A DNA stretch of 24,793 nucleotides from an uncultured Streptococcus sp. (GCF_905372115.1 NZ_CAJPNR010000028.1:1-24793), one strand, 5' to 3'. Shown: positions 14,136-22,498, counted from the stretch's first letter. Numbers and translations are program-made. The notes: a model not told the origin generated them from the letters alone.

Positions 14136-14687
14136 TTATCCGATAACTTGATTCACCCAGAGATCTTTGAGGATATTGGATGTGATAGGGGTATACTTGA
14201 CAATAAAGCGAATCATGAAACTGCTGTTGAGCCGCTCCTGAACCATCTCCATCGGCACCGTCGCTAAAATAGTCAGGCACATTCCCAAAACAAAAATAGA
14301 GATGCAAACAGCGATGGCTCCGCTGGTCACATTATACCATTTGGTGTCTAGCTTATTGGGGTAGGGAATCAGATTCGCAAAAATCCCAAAAAAGCGACCA
14401 AGGATGTAGACAGCTGTAAAAATAATAAGATAGGCCAAACCAGCATAAAAAACCTGATCCAACTGAAAGAGCTGGGAGCTAGGGAAAAAATAGGTCGAAG
14501 AGCCCTGAGTCGCACTGGCATAAGGCACCCAAAGGCTGATAAACTTAGCCAAACTCTTATAAAAAGCTCCAGCTACCAGCATAGAAACCATGGTCGCAGC
14601 GGCATAATAGCCCTGCAGAACAATACCACGCGAATAGCCGATATAAAAGCTCCAGGCCAATATTAGTAAAATAATAATAGAAAACAT
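14136..14687 (-). CDS. cvpA: CvpA family membrane protein
   Basis: A 183-residue polytopic protein. The start MFSIIILLILAWSFYIGYSR then GIVLQGYYAAATMVSMLVAG is the CvpA opening (membrane helix followed by a G-Y-x-R-G turn). Further membrane segments are VFYAGLAYLIIFTAVYILGR and SGAIAVCISIFVLGMCLTIL. CvpA was named for colicin V production in E. coli; its role in Gram-positives is not settled. GAGGAG lies 6 bp before ATG 14687. It lies between zapA and mutS2 as in Bacillus, where yshB follows zapA, and 10 bp after the zapA stop, so the two are co-transcribed. Confidence 0.88.
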   Translation of the reverse strand: MFSIIILLILAWSFYIGYSRGIVLQGYYAAATMVSMLVAGAFYKSLAKFISLWVPYASATQGSSTYFFPSSQLFQLDQVFYAGLAYLIIFTAVYILGRFFGIFANLIPYPNKLDTKWYNVTSGAIAVCISIFVLGMCLTILATVPMEMVQERLNSSFMIRFIVKYTPITSNILKDLWVNQVIG

Positions 14688-14697
14688 TACTTCTCCT

Positions 14698-14988
14698 CTA
14701 TTTACCCGACTTTTCTCTCAGCTCACTGAGCATTTTGTGACGAAAATCTTCTAGTTCTTTTTCCTTGTCGTCAAACTCAATTTCGCGGCTGAGCTGGGTA
14801 GATAGGCTATTGACCGCCAGCAAAATCGCCAGGACTTCATCATCTGCCGCAGGCATCTGCTCTTTGATAGCCTTGTATTTTTCCTTTGCTACCCGTTCCA
14901 CTTCTTCCATAAAGAGATTATCGTGTTCTGTTGTTAGAGTTAAGGTCTTGTTTCCAAATGTAAATTTATATCGATTCAAATTTGCCAT
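14698..14988 (-). CDS. zapA: ZapA-like cell division protein
   Basis: A 96-residue protein. It starts with NRYKFTFGNKTLTLTTEHDN, the beta-strand pair of the ZapA N-domain, followed by a long helical region (about 28-95) rich in Glu and Lys that would form the coiled-coil dimer. ZapA binds and bundles FtsZ filaments at the division site. Sequence similarity in Streptococcus is low, so the call rests partly on conserved order: Bacillus has rnhC, zapA, cvpA-like yshB, then mutS2. Here rnhC is divergent and the other three follow in the same order. AGGTGAT precedes the start. A near-consensus promoter lies upstream (15005-15033). Confidence 0.75.
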   Translation of the reverse strand: MANLNRYKFTFGNKTLTLTTEHDNLFMEEVERVAKEKYKAIKEQMPAADDEVLAILLAVNSLSTQLSREIEFDDKEKELEDFRHKMLSELREKSGK

Positions 14989-15004
14989 AAAATCACCTCA
15001 TTGT

Positions 15005-15033
15005 ATTATATCAAAAAAGAAGCCCTTTGTCAG
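15005..15033 (-). promoter_or_regulatory. Promoter of the zapA-cvpA-mutS2 unit
   Basis: On the minus strand, CTGACA (15033-15028), a 17-bp spacer and TATAAT (15010-15005), about 17 bp before the zapA start codon. Predicted leader is very short. Confidence 0.8.
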
Positions 15034-15160
15034 TTATAAAAACACTGGGAACTAGACAGGGACTTTCTTTTTCATCTTTTTTGACATAGCAAGCAGCTGT
15101 GCTCTCCTACAAAATTTTTGTAGGATTTTCAATCTTATGGCTTTCGACTTTTCCTTTTTA

Positions 15161-15169
15161 TGGTACAAT
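15161..15169 (+). promoter_or_regulatory. Extended -10 promoter of rnhC
   Basis: TGGTACAAT with the last base at 15169, only 7 bp before ATG 15177. TTCGAC at 15143-15148 could be a -35 with a short 15-bp spacer. If used, transcription would start at or next to the start codon. Confidence 0.6.
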
Positions 15170-15176
15170 AGGGGGT

Positions 15177-16067
15177 ATGGAAAGTATCACCCTCAGTCCC
15201 AAACAGCAAGAAATTCAGGCTTTTGTTGAGAAATATCAGAGCCAGCTGGCTCCCAGTAAGAACCCACATATTCAATATTTCTTCCGGCTGGATCAGGTGA
15301 CGGTCAGTGTCTTTAGCTCCGGAAAAGTTCTCTTTCAAGGGGCAAAAGCTGCTCACTACGCTGGCTTTTTTGGCCATCAACCAGAAAAATCCAGTTCTAG
15401 TCCTGCTTCTCAGAATTTTGCCCTCATTGGGACAGATGAGGTCGGCAACGGCTCCTACTTTGGAGGTCTAGCCGTCGTAGCTTCTTTCGTAACTCCAGAC
15501 CAGCATGACTTTCTGAGAAAACTGGGTGTCGGTGATTCTAAAACCTTGAACGATAGCAAGATTCGCCAACTGGCACCTGTCTTGAAAGAAAAGATTGCTC
15601 ATCAAGCTCTGCTCCTATCGCCAGAGAAGTACAACGAAGTCATCTCTTCTGGCTACAATGCCGTCTCTGTCAAGGTAGCTCTGCACAATCAAGCTATTTA
15701 CCTACTGCTGCAAAAAGGTCTAAATCCTGAAAAAATTGTCATCGATGCCTTTACCAGCCAGCAAAACTACAATAAATACCTAAAGCAGGAAAAAAATCAT
15801 TTTCCAAATCCAGTAAGTCTGATTGAAAAGGCTGAAGGAAAGTTCCTAGCTGTTGCGGTCAGCTCTATTATCGCTCGTGACCTCTTTCTGGAAAATCTAG
15901 AAAACCTCAGCCAAGAGTTAGGCTATACCCTGCCTAGCGGGGCCGGAAGCAAGAGCGATCATGTTGCCAGCCAGATTCTTCAAGCCTATGGAATGGCCGG
16001 TCTGCAGCATTCTGCTAAACTCCACTTTAAAAATACTGAAAAAGCACAAAAACTTCTAGAAAGGTAA
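15177..16067 (+). CDS. rnhC: Ribonuclease HIII
   Basis: A 296-residue enzyme that cleaves the RNA strand of RNA-DNA hybrids. The N-terminal TBP-like domain (about 1-75) includes MESITLSPKQQEIQAFVEKY. The catalytic domain begins with FALIGTDEVGNGSYFGGLAV, giving Asp87 and Glu88; further acidic residues are in KIVIDAFTS (Asp190) and GSKSDHV (Asp261), as in the family. An in-frame start at 15099 exists, but ATG 15177 is chosen because family proteins begin with this segment and the extra codons cover the promoter. lepB follows after 3 bp, so both are co-transcribed. Confidence 0.95.
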   Translation: MESITLSPKQQEIQAFVEKYQSQLAPSKNPHIQYFFRLDQVTVSVFSSGKVLFQGAKAAHYAGFFGHQPEKSSSSPASQNFALIGTDEVGNGSYFGGLAVVASFVTPDQHDFLRKLGVGDSKTLNDSKIRQLAPVLKEKIAHQALLLSPEKYNEVISSGYNAVSVKVALHNQAIYLLLQKGLNPEKIVIDAFTSQQNYNKYLKQEKNHFPNPVSLIEKAEGKFLAVAVSSIIARDLFLENLENLSQELGYTLPSGAGSKSDHVASQILQAYGMAGLQHSAKLHFKNTEKAQKLLER

Positions 16068-16070
16068 CCT

Positions 16071-16700
16071 ATGAAAAAATCAAATACTGCCGTTGTCATT
16101 CTCAAAGAATGGGGGCTCTTTATCATCTTTATCTCTATCATTATCCTATCACGGCTCTATCTCTGGTCCCCTGTAAAGGTAGATGGCCACTCTATGGACC
16201 CTACCCTGGCTAATGGGGAATACCTGCTTGTCCTCAAACATCAGTCTATTGACCGATTTGATATCGTTGTCGCCACTGAGACAGATAATGACGGAACGAT
16301 CAAGGAGATTGTCAAGCGGGTTATCGGTATGCCGGGTGATACTATTCAGTATGAAAATGATACTCTTTACATCAACGGCAAAAAAACAGACGAGCCTTAC
16401 CTGACGGACTACATCAAAAAATTCAAAGAAGACAAGCTCCAATCTACTTATACTGGGGATGATTATGATGACAATGGTGTGTTTTTCAGAAAACTCGCTG
16501 CTCAGGCTCAAGCTTTCACTGTTGATAGTGAAGGCAGCCCTGTCTTCACCATCAAGCTTCTGGATGATGAATACCTGCTTCTGGGTGACGACCGGATTGT
16601 TTCCAAGGATAGTCGCCAAGTCGGTACCTTCCAAAAAGAACAAATCCAGGGCGAAGCCAAGTTCCGCTTCTGGCCACTGCTGCCTTTTAAGACCTATTAA
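16071..16700 (+). CDS. lepB: Signal peptidase I
   Basis: A 209-residue membrane enzyme that removes signal peptides from exported proteins. One N-terminal membrane segment (GLFIIFISIIILSRLYL, about 15-31) anchors it with the catalytic domain outside. The Ser/Lys dyad is visible: Ser41 in GHSMDPTL and Lys82 in EIVKRVIGMPGD. The C-terminal LLLGDDRIVSKDSRQVG is box E, with D-D-R-x-x-S-x-D-S-R where most members have D-N-R. The start has GAAAGGT upstream and lies 3 bp after the rnhC stop. A strong hairpin follows at 16707-16739. Confidence 0.95.
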   Translation: MKKSNTAVVILKEWGLFIIFISIIILSRLYLWSPVKVDGHSMDPTLANGEYLLVLKHQSIDRFDIVVATETDNDGTIKEIVKRVIGMPGDTIQYENDTLYINGKKTDEPYLTDYIKKFKEDKLQSTYTGDDYDDNGVFFRKLAAQAQAFTVDSEGSPVFTIKLLDDEYLLLGDDRIVSKDSRQVGTFQKEQIQGEAKFRFWPLLPFKTY

Positions 16701-16706
16701 GCATAC

Positions 16707-16739
16707 CGAACTCAGTTGAACGTCAACTGGGTTCGTTTT
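16707..16739 (+). terminator. Terminator between lepB and recD2
   Basis: A 13-bp stem (16707-16719 with 16723-16735, one G-T wobble, 3-base loop) followed by TTTTA. It should end much of the rnhC-lepB transcript. recD2 starts only 21 bp later, so read-through probably expresses recD2. Confidence 0.78.
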
Positions 16740-16759
16740 AAAAGAAGAACCTATAAATT

Positions 16760-19126
16760 ATGGAATTTTACTTTTCAGGAACGATTGAACGGATTATTTT
16801 TGAAAATCCCAGCAACTTTTTCCGTATCCTGCTCTTAGATATTGAGGATACAGATGCCGAGGATTTTGAAGATTTTGAAATCATTGTCACCGGCTCTATG
16901 GCAGATGTCATAGAAGGCGAAGACTACACCTTCTGGGGCAGTCTTGTCCAGCACTCCAAATATGGTCAGCAGCTGAAAATTTCCCGCTATGAGCGAGCAA
17001 AACCCAGCAGCAAAGGCCTAGTAAAATACTTCTCCAGTGACCATTTCAAGGGCATCGGGGTCAAGACTGCTCAAAAAATCGTCCAACTCTACGGAGAAGA
17101 TACCGAGGACACCATTGACAAGATTTTAGCGGAGCCGGAAAAGCTGACCCAGATAAACGGCTTAGCAGCTAAGAACCGCGAGGCCTTTGTCGCCAAGCTC
17201 AGACTCAACTACGGAACTGAGATGGTACTGGCCAAGCTAGCAGCCTACGGCATTCCCAATAAGCTGGCTTTTCAAATCCAGGATACCTACAAGGAAGAAA
17301 CGCTGGATATTGTCGAAAAATATCCCTATCAGCTGGTAGAGGATATTCAGGGGATCGGCTTTAAAATCGCTGACCATCTGGCAGAAGAGCTGGGGATCCA
17401 AAGTGATGCCCCTGAGCGTTTTCGGGCTGGTCTTGTCCACACCTTGCTGACCCAGTCCATGGAGCGGGGAGATACCTATGTCGAAGCTCGTGATTTACTA
17501 GAACATACCATCGAGCTCTTAGAAAGCTCACGCCAAGTGGAGCTGGACCCTAGTCTAGTCGCTGATGAGCTGGCCCATCTGATTGAGGAAGATAAGGTAC
17601 AAAATGTAGATACTAAAATCTTTGAAAACAGCCTATTTTTTGCTGAGGAAGGAATAAAAAGCAATCTGGTCCGTCTGTTGGAAAAAGGAGAGCAAGACTG
17701 CTTTGACGCAGATAACATTACTGCGGCTATCCAGCAAGTGGAGGAGAACTCCGGCATCTCCTATGACAGTATCCAAAAAGAAGCCATCCGTCAGGCTATC
17801 AATCAGAAGGTCTTTATCCTAACCGGCGGACCGGGAACAGGAAAAACTACCGTTATCAACTGTATCATCGCAGTCTACGCCCAGCTTCGCGGCTTGGATC
17901 TGCGAAAGGTCAATGATCTACCTATTCTGCTAGCGGCTCCCACTGGACGTGCTGCTCGGCGCATGAACGAATTGACTGGTCTGCCTAGCGCCACTATCCA
18001 CCGCCACTTGGGGATGACTGGAGATGATGATACCAGTCATTTGGATGATTATCTGGATGCTGATTTTATCATTGTGGATGAATTTTCCATGGTGGACACT
18101 TGGCTGGCTAATCAGCTGCTCAGCAATATCTCCTCTCAGACCAAGCTCTTGATTGTCGGAGATGCGGACCAGCTGCCCTCTGTCAGTCCAGGTCAGGTAC
18201 TGGCGGACTTGCTGCAGATACCAACTATTCCACAGACTAAGCTGGAAACCATCTATCGGCAGAGCGAGGAGTCTACAATTGTCACACTGGCTAGCCAGAT
18301 TCAGAAGGGCATTTTACCAGCAGACTTTATAGAGAAAAAAGCGGATCGCTCTTATTTTGAAGCTAGAAATGAGCATATCCCGCCTATGATTGAGAAAATC
18401 GCTAGCGCAGCCATTCGCAGCGGTATCCCAGCTCAAGATGTTCAGGTATTAGCACCTATGTATCGGGGGTCAGCCGGTATTGACCAGATTAATAATCTTA
18501 TGCAAAAACTCATCAATCCTGTCGAGAAAGAGGAACTGACCTTTGAAGCTCCCGACTGTCAGTATCGCCAAGGAGATAGGGTTATCCACTTGGTCAATGA
18601 TGCTGAAAGCAACGTCTTCAACGGTGACTTAGGCTATATCAGCGACCTGCTGCCTGCTAAGTACACCGACTCCAAGCAGGACGAGCTAACCATTAACTTT
18701 GATGGCAATGAACTTGTTTATCAACGCAGCGAGTGGTACAAGATTCGCCTGGCCTACGCCATGAGCATCCACAAGTCTCAGGGCAGTGAATTTCCCGTGG
18801 TCATCTTGCCCATCACCAAGAGCAGTCACCGGATGCTGCAGCGCAACCTCATCTACACTGCTATCACCCGCGCCAAGAGCAAGTTGATCTTACTTGGGGA
18901 AAAAGCAGCCTTTGACTATGCTGCAAAAAACACTGGCACCGCCCGCAAAACCTATCTCATCGAGCGCTTTGGCGACTTTCCGCAAGCTGAGAGTAATATC
19001 CACAATACTGTGGATAAAATGAAACCACCTGTGGAAAACTATGTCCTGACTGAGGAAAATTTCCAGAAAATTGACCCCCTAATCGGCCTGACCGAGGAAG
19101 ATATCCACAGTATATTCAGCACATAA
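16760..19126 (+). CDS. recD2: RecD2 family ATP-dependent DNA helicase
   Basis: A 788-residue superfamily 1B helicase of the RecD2 type, which unwinds DNA 5' to 3' without RecBC. The N-terminal OB-like region (about 1-85) precedes tandem helix-hairpin-helix parts (SSDHFKGIGVKTAQKIVQLY, PYQLVEDIQGIGFKIADHLA). Walker A FILTGGPGTGKTTVINCI lies at about 352-369, Walker B is DFIIVDEFSMVD, motif III is LLIVGDADQLPSVSPGQVL, and the C-terminal motifs are YAMSIHKSQGSEFP and RNLIYTAITRAKSKLILLG. Length is typical. The ribosome binding site is weak (AAGAAG). It follows rnhC-lepB across a terminator and ends at a bidirectional hairpin. Confidence 0.95.
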   Translation: MEFYFSGTIERIIFENPSNFFRILLLDIEDTDAEDFEDFEIIVTGSMADVIEGEDYTFWGSLVQHSKYGQQLKISRYERAKPSSKGLVKYFSSDHFKGIGVKTAQKIVQLYGEDTEDTIDKILAEPEKLTQINGLAAKNREAFVAKLRLNYGTEMVLAKLAAYGIPNKLAFQIQDTYKEETLDIVEKYPYQLVEDIQGIGFKIADHLAEELGIQSDAPERFRAGLVHTLLTQSMERGDTYVEARDLLEHTIELLESSRQVELDPSLVADELAHLIEEDKVQNVDTKIFENSLFFAEEGIKSNLVRLLEKGEQDCFDADNITAAIQQVEENSGISYDSIQKEAIRQAINQKVFILTGGPGTGKTTVINCIIAVYAQLRGLDLRKVNDLPILLAAPTGRAARRMNELTGLPSATIHRHLGMTGDDDTSHLDDYLDADFIIVDEFSMVDTWLANQLLSNISSQTKLLIVGDADQLPSVSPGQVLADLLQIPTIPQTKLETIYRQSEESTIVTLASQIQKGILPADFIEKKADRSYFEARNEHIPPMIEKIASAAIRSGIPAQDVQVLAPMYRGSAGIDQINNLMQKLINPVEKEELTFEAPDCQYRQGDRVIHLVNDAESNVFNGDLGYISDLLPAKYTDSKQDELTINFDGNELVYQRSEWYKIRLAYAMSIHKSQGSEFPVVILPITKSSHRMLQRNLIYTAITRAKSKLILLGEKAAFDYAAKNTGTARKTYLIERFGDFPQAESNIHNTVDKMKPPVENYVLTEENFQKIDPLIGLTEEDIHSIFST

Positions 19127-19128
19127 AT

Positions 19129-19181
19129 AAAAAGGCTGGGACAGAATTAAATTTTTTAGTTCTGTCCTATCGCCTTTTTTT
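19129..19181. terminator. Bidirectional terminator between recD2 and the TetR gene
   Basis: GACAGAA (19140-19146) pairs with TTCTGTC (19160-19166), with an outer AAAAAGGC (19129-19136) against GCCTTTTT (19172-19179). T tracts exit on both strands. It contains the TetR stop codon. Confidence 0.85.
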
Positions 19182-19818
19182 ATGCCTTATTTTTCTGGCT
19201 AAAGTGCTGCAGGAGCTCGTCAGTAAAGATATCCATGCCGACCGAGGTCATCATAAACTGCAGAAAATGGATGCGTTCTGGCAGTTTTTCAGGATCGCTT
19301 TCAAAAACGGTCTCATTCATCCAGAAGTTCACCAGCAGCAGAAAGACTTCCGCAGCCTGGTCCGGATACTGAGTCTGGATAGACCCATCTGCCATGCCTT
19401 TTTTGATAATATCGCTGACCAGAGGGGAGCCTATCCGCAGATTGTCCCGCATCATGGTCAAAATAAAACCTGCATCCTGCTCGTACTCTTCCACAATGCC
19501 GTCCATGGCCCGGGCTGTCTGACTTTCCAGATTAGACTTGAGGATGGTTTGCAGCTGCTCCCTACCGGTCAGATTTTCCGTAGCCTTGAGCCACTGCTTC
19601 ATCTCTTCTTCCATCAGCTCCTGCCGGCTCCTCATCACCGCCAGGACAATCTCATCTTTTGACTTGAAATGATGGTAGATAGCCCCCTTGGAGATGCCCG
19701 CCGTCTGAGCAATATCCTGCATACTGGTCTTTTCGGACCCCTTTTGGATAAAGAGCTGGGTTGCTGTATTTAAAATTTTTTCTCTCATGGCCTGGGATTT
19801 GTCTTTTCGCTGCGCCAT
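19180..19818 (-). CDS. TetR family transcriptional regulator
   Basis: A 212-residue repressor-type protein. The DNA-binding domain (about 10-58) reads REKILNTATQLFIQKGSEKT, SMQDIAQTAGISKGAIYHHF then KSKDEIV, the classic TetR helix-turn-helix. The C-terminal all-helical ligand domain is not assignable to a ligand. It lies 75 bp downstream of three CPBP genes on the same strand. It could be reached from the CPBP promoter or from its own weak promoter TTGTAT-17-TAGAAT (19877-19849). AAAGGGG precedes the start. Two near-identical palindromes, one at the CPBP operon promoter and one at the small membrane protein promoter, are the best candidates for its operators. Confidence 0.93.
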   Translation of the reverse strand: MAQRKDKSQAMREKILNTATQLFIQKGSEKTSMQDIAQTAGISKGAIYHHFKSKDEIVLAVMRSRQELMEEEMKQWLKATENLTGREQLQTILKSNLESQTARAMDGIVEEYEQDAGFILTMMRDNLRIGSPLVSDIIKKGMADGSIQTQYPDQAAEVFLLLVNFWMNETVFESDPEKLPERIHFLQFMMTSVGMDIFTDELLQHFSQKNKA

Positions 19819-19893
19819 TCTGTTCCCCTTTGTTTCTAATATAGCTTTATTCTACCAAAAAAGCCGGAGAAATACAAAATCATAAAAATATCT

Positions 19894-20649
19894 TTAAGCC
19901 TTGTCTTGCTGATCCCTTTGATACCAAAGATAGATACTGTAAGCCGCCATCAAGATATAGCCTAGGAAAAAGAGCGGATTTTCCGTCCCCTTGCCTACAA
20001 AGATGCCTTCGCCAATTGTATTAATGAGCCCATGAAAGAGGACACAATAGAGGACAGACTGACTGGTCTTGTAAAGGGCTGCCAGCCAGAAACGGCCGAG
20101 CAGGCAAAATGCTGTAAAGACCAGAAGAGAGGTCCCTGCCTGACTGCTGCCGGGGGTAAAGAAGAGGGGCAGATGCCAGACAGCCCAGATTAACCCAGTT
20201 GCTACAGTTGCCAAAGGGAAGGGCAGGATCTTCTCCAGACTTGGCTGCAGGAAGCCCTGCCAGCCAATTTCTTCATTACCACCTGTCAAGAGAGTGGTTA
20301 CCAGAGCCAGAACCAAGACATTCAAAAGATTCAAATTTGGCAGCGGCTTGGTCACAAAGACAATGGAAATCGTGAAGAGACCCACAAAAATCAACAGATA
20401 AGGCCAGCTTCCTTTCCTAGCAAACTTGATAAAAGTCAGCATTTCTTTCAAAGACTTACCTAAGACAAGCTTGGCACTTATAGCAGGACCAAATGTTCCC
20501 ACTATCGTGAGCAGCGGAGGAAGCAACGGCACTCGCCCTTTCAGCACAGCCGAGAGAATCCACGCAGACCAAGTGATACCAAAAGTCCAAAGCAGAAAAA
20601 TTAGAATTTGCTTGACAGATGAGGAATCTTTATAGTTTCTAGCTTGCAT
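19894..20649 (-). CDS. CPBP family intramembrane metalloprotease homologue C
   Basis: A 251-residue polytopic protein with the CPBP (Abi/Rce1-like) motifs: GGNEEIGWQGFLQPSLEK for motif 1, AVWHLPLFF for motif 2 and VLFHGLINTIG for motif 3. In motif 1 the usual E-E-x-x-x-R has Gln in place of Arg, unlike the two upstream paralogues. CPBP proteins are membrane proteases or prenyl-protein endopeptidase relatives; some streptococcal members act in bacteriocin self-immunity, but no bacteriocin gene is seen here. ATG 20649 overlaps the end of homologue B by 11 bp, indicating translational coupling. It is clearly more diverged from A and B than they are from each other. Confidence 0.9.
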   Translation of the reverse strand: MQARNYKDSSSVKQILIFLLWTFGITWSAWILSAVLKGRVPLLPPLLTIVGTFGPAISAKLVLGKSLKEMLTFIKFARKGSWPYLLIFVGLFTISIVFVTKPLPNLNLLNVLVLALVTTLLTGGNEEIGWQGFLQPSLEKILPFPLATVATGLIWAVWHLPLFFTPGSSQAGTSLLVFTAFCLLGRFWLAALYKTSQSVLYCVLFHGLINTIGEGIFVGKGTENPLFFLGYILMAAYSIYLWYQRDQQDKA

Positions 20650-21433
20650 CTTTCTCAGCTCCTTTCCGATTGCCCTTCCAGTACCACCAGCCCAGCAGCA
20701 AAATTGTCATCACGGCATTCGCAGCATGAAAACTAAGAGACGTTCCGCCCTTGGTAGCTGCTCCTACGATAACTGTCTGCGCAAAGTTAATACAGCCATG
20801 AAAGACCATGCAGGCAAAAACAGACACCGTCTGCTTATATAGAACGGCCAGACAAAAGCTAGCCATGATGCAAAATAGAGTATAAAAAGGCAGGGAAAGT
20901 TGGCTTTGACCTGTTCCCGGAATCAGCCAGAGTGGCAGATGCCAGGCAACCCAGATGAGACCTGTGATGACCGTAGCAATCGGAAAAGAAAACTTCTTCT
21001 CCAAAGCTGGCTGCAGCACTCCCCGCCAGCCCAGCTCTTCATTCCCGCCACCAGCAAAGGTGATAAAGGTCCAGCCCAAAGGAAACATGAGTATGGCATT
21101 GAGCGGCGGCAGGGCTGGATTGGCAATAAAGAGAGTCAAAATCCGAATCAGGCAGAAGACTAGCATATACAGCCACCAGCCCTTGGCATGAGAAAAGATA
21201 AAGGACAGCATTTGCTTCGGTTTAGAAATGTTAAGGCTGATAAAGCTCCCTAGAGCTGGGCCAAAAGCCCCTATCAAGATAAAGGCAGTTCCCAGAGTTT
21301 CTGCCCCGTTAGTGACCTGCAGCGCAGATAAAATATACAGAATCAGCCAGGATCCCCAGCTAATGCCAAAAGTCCAGGCCAGAAAGGGCAGGATATGCCT
21401 TGTCTCTGGCTCTACATGTGTTTGTGTTTTCAT
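20639..21433 (-). CDS. CPBP family intramembrane metalloprotease homologue B
   Basis: A 264-residue polytopic protein with all CPBP motifs: FAGGGNEELGWRGVLQPALE (motif 1, Glu-Glu and Arg present), VAWHLPLWLIPGTG (motif 2 His) and MVFHGCINFAQT (motif 3 His and Asn). About seven to eight hydrophobic segments are visible. It is the same length as homologue A with near-identical ends (QTHVEPETRHILPFLAWTFG and GNRKGAEKDAS), so A and B are a tandem duplicate. AAGGAGTAATC precedes ATG 21433. Its stop overlaps the start of homologue C. The role is unknown; membrane proteolysis or resistance to a membrane-active peptide is inference from the family. Confidence 0.92.
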   Translation of the reverse strand: MKTQTHVEPETRHILPFLAWTFGISWGSWLILYILSALQVTNGAETLGTAFILIGAFGPALGSFISLNISKPKQMLSFIFSHAKGWWLYMLVFCLIRILTLFIANPALPPLNAILMFPLGWTFITFAGGGNEELGWRGVLQPALEKKFSFPIATVITGLIWVAWHLPLWLIPGTGQSQLSLPFYTLFCIMASFCLAVLYKQTVSVFACMVFHGCINFAQTVIVGAATKGGTSLSFHAANAVMTILLLGWWYWKGNRKGAEKDAS

Positions 21434-21478
21434 ATGATTACTCCTTTTTCTTTGGCAGAAAAGCGATTGCCAAGATTT

Positions 21479-22273
21479 TTAGCTTGCATCTTTCTCAGCC
21501 CCTTTCCGGTTGCCCTTCCAATACCACCAGCCGACCAGCAGGGCGGTCATGACCAGATTAGCAGCCTGGAAGCTGAGATACCTTCCGCCATTTGTAGCAC
21601 TGCCGACAATCGTCGCCTGAGCAAAGTTAATGCAGCCGTGAAAGACCATGCAGGCAAAGACAGAGGCCGTCTGCTTGTAGAGAACCGCCTGACAGAAACA
21701 GAGCAAGATACCAAAGGAGAGATAGAAGGGCAAAGAAATCTGACTTTGACTCGTTCCCGGAATCAGCCAGAGGGGCAGATGCCAGGCCACCCAGACCAGA
21801 GCCGTGATGACAGTTGCCAGAGGGAAGGAGAATTTTTTCTCCAGAGCCGGCTGCAGGAGGCCCCGCCAGCCCAGTTCTTCATTGCCGCCTCCAGCAAACG
21901 TGACAAAGGTCCAGCCCAGAGGAAACATCAGAACGGCATTGAGCGGCGGTAATACAGGATTGGCGATAAAAAGGGTCAAAACCCGAACCAGACAGAAGGC
22001 CAGCATATAAATCCACCAGCCCTTAGCATGAGAAAAGATAAAGTCCAGCATCTTCTTAGGATGAGAAATTTTGAGGCTGATAAAAGTTCCCAAGGCCGGT
22101 CCGAAGCCCCCGATGAAATTGAGAGCAAGGCCCAAAGGCTCAGCCCCGCTGGTCAGCTTCAGGGCGGTTAAAATATACTGAAGCAGCCAGGCTCCCCAGG
22201 TAATGCCAAAAGTCCAGGCCAGAAAGGGCAGGATATGCCTTGTCTCTGGCTCTACATGTGTTTGTTTGTTCAT
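21479..22273 (-). CDS. CPBP family intramembrane metalloprotease homologue A
   Basis: A 264-residue polytopic protein, paralogue of B. Motif 1 is GGGNEELGWRGLLQPALEKK, motif 2 VAWHLPLWLIPG and motif 3 MVFHGCINFAQA, all catalytic residues intact. An ATG six codons upstream (22291) is in frame, but AAGGAG lies between the two starts, so 22273 is preferred; it also gives the same length as B. It is the first gene of the CPBP-CPBP-CPBP-TetR series, with about 130 nt of leader from a promoter that overlaps a TetR-type palindrome (22388-22405). The 45-bp gap to B retains ATGCAAGCTA, the same sequence that starts homologue C after B. Confidence 0.92.
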   Translation of the reverse strand: MNKQTHVEPETRHILPFLAWTFGITWGAWLLQYILTALKLTSGAEPLGLALNFIGGFGPALGTFISLKISHPKKMLDFIFSHAKGWWIYMLAFCLVRVLTLFIANPVLPPLNAVLMFPLGWTFVTFAGGGNEELGWRGLLQPALEKKFSFPLATVITALVWVAWHLPLWLIPGTSQSQISLPFYLSFGILLCFCQAVLYKQTASVFACMVFHGCINFAQATIVGSATNGGRYLSFQAANLVMTALLVGWWYWKGNRKGAEKDAS

Positions 22274-22387
22274 ACGATAACTCCTTATCAAATGTAGAAT
22301 AGTGAAAAGTCATCCGAAAACTGGACAAAGGCATCCTTTACTCTCAGTCTTTCAGATGATTGCCTGTTTTGAAACGCAGATTTTTAA

Positions 22388-22405
22388 AATCCGACCATTC
22401 GGTTT
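22388..22405. promoter_or_regulatory. TetR-type operator 1, at the CPBP operon promoter
   Basis: AATCCGA-CCAT-TCGGTTT, an inverted repeat with one mismatch. It matches operator 2 at 15 of 18 positions. It lies just downstream of TATAAC on the minus strand (22416-22411), over the predicted transcription start, a repressor position. Confidence 0.68.
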
Positions 22406-22410
22406 GTTTT

Positions 22411-22438
22411 GTTATAAAAAATAAAGACCTGCGCCAAA
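22411..22438 (-). promoter_or_regulatory. Probable promoter of the CPBP operon
   Basis: On the minus strand, TTTGGC (22438-22433), 16 bp, TATAAC (22416-22411). The -35 is weak; the position is supported by the adjoining operator. Confidence 0.45.
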
Positions 22439-22498
22439 TAGAAAACGTAGTCTTTTAGTCCTTGCCTAAAATAAAAAGCAAAGATAGACTAAATAATG

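Noticed and set aside
14047..14307. Minus-strand open frame of 86 codons across the cvpA-mutS2 junction
   Set aside because: It is an alternative frame of the end of cvpA running through the intergenic hairpin into mutS2. It has no ribosome binding site and low-complexity composition typical of shadow frames.
15099..15176. Longer rnhC start giving 26 extra residues with a hydrophobic segment that looks like a signal peptide
   Set aside because: RNase HIII is cytoplasmic, the extra codons overlap the promoter, and family members start at MESITL-like sequence. The hydrophobic stretch is a by-product of AT-rich promoter DNA.
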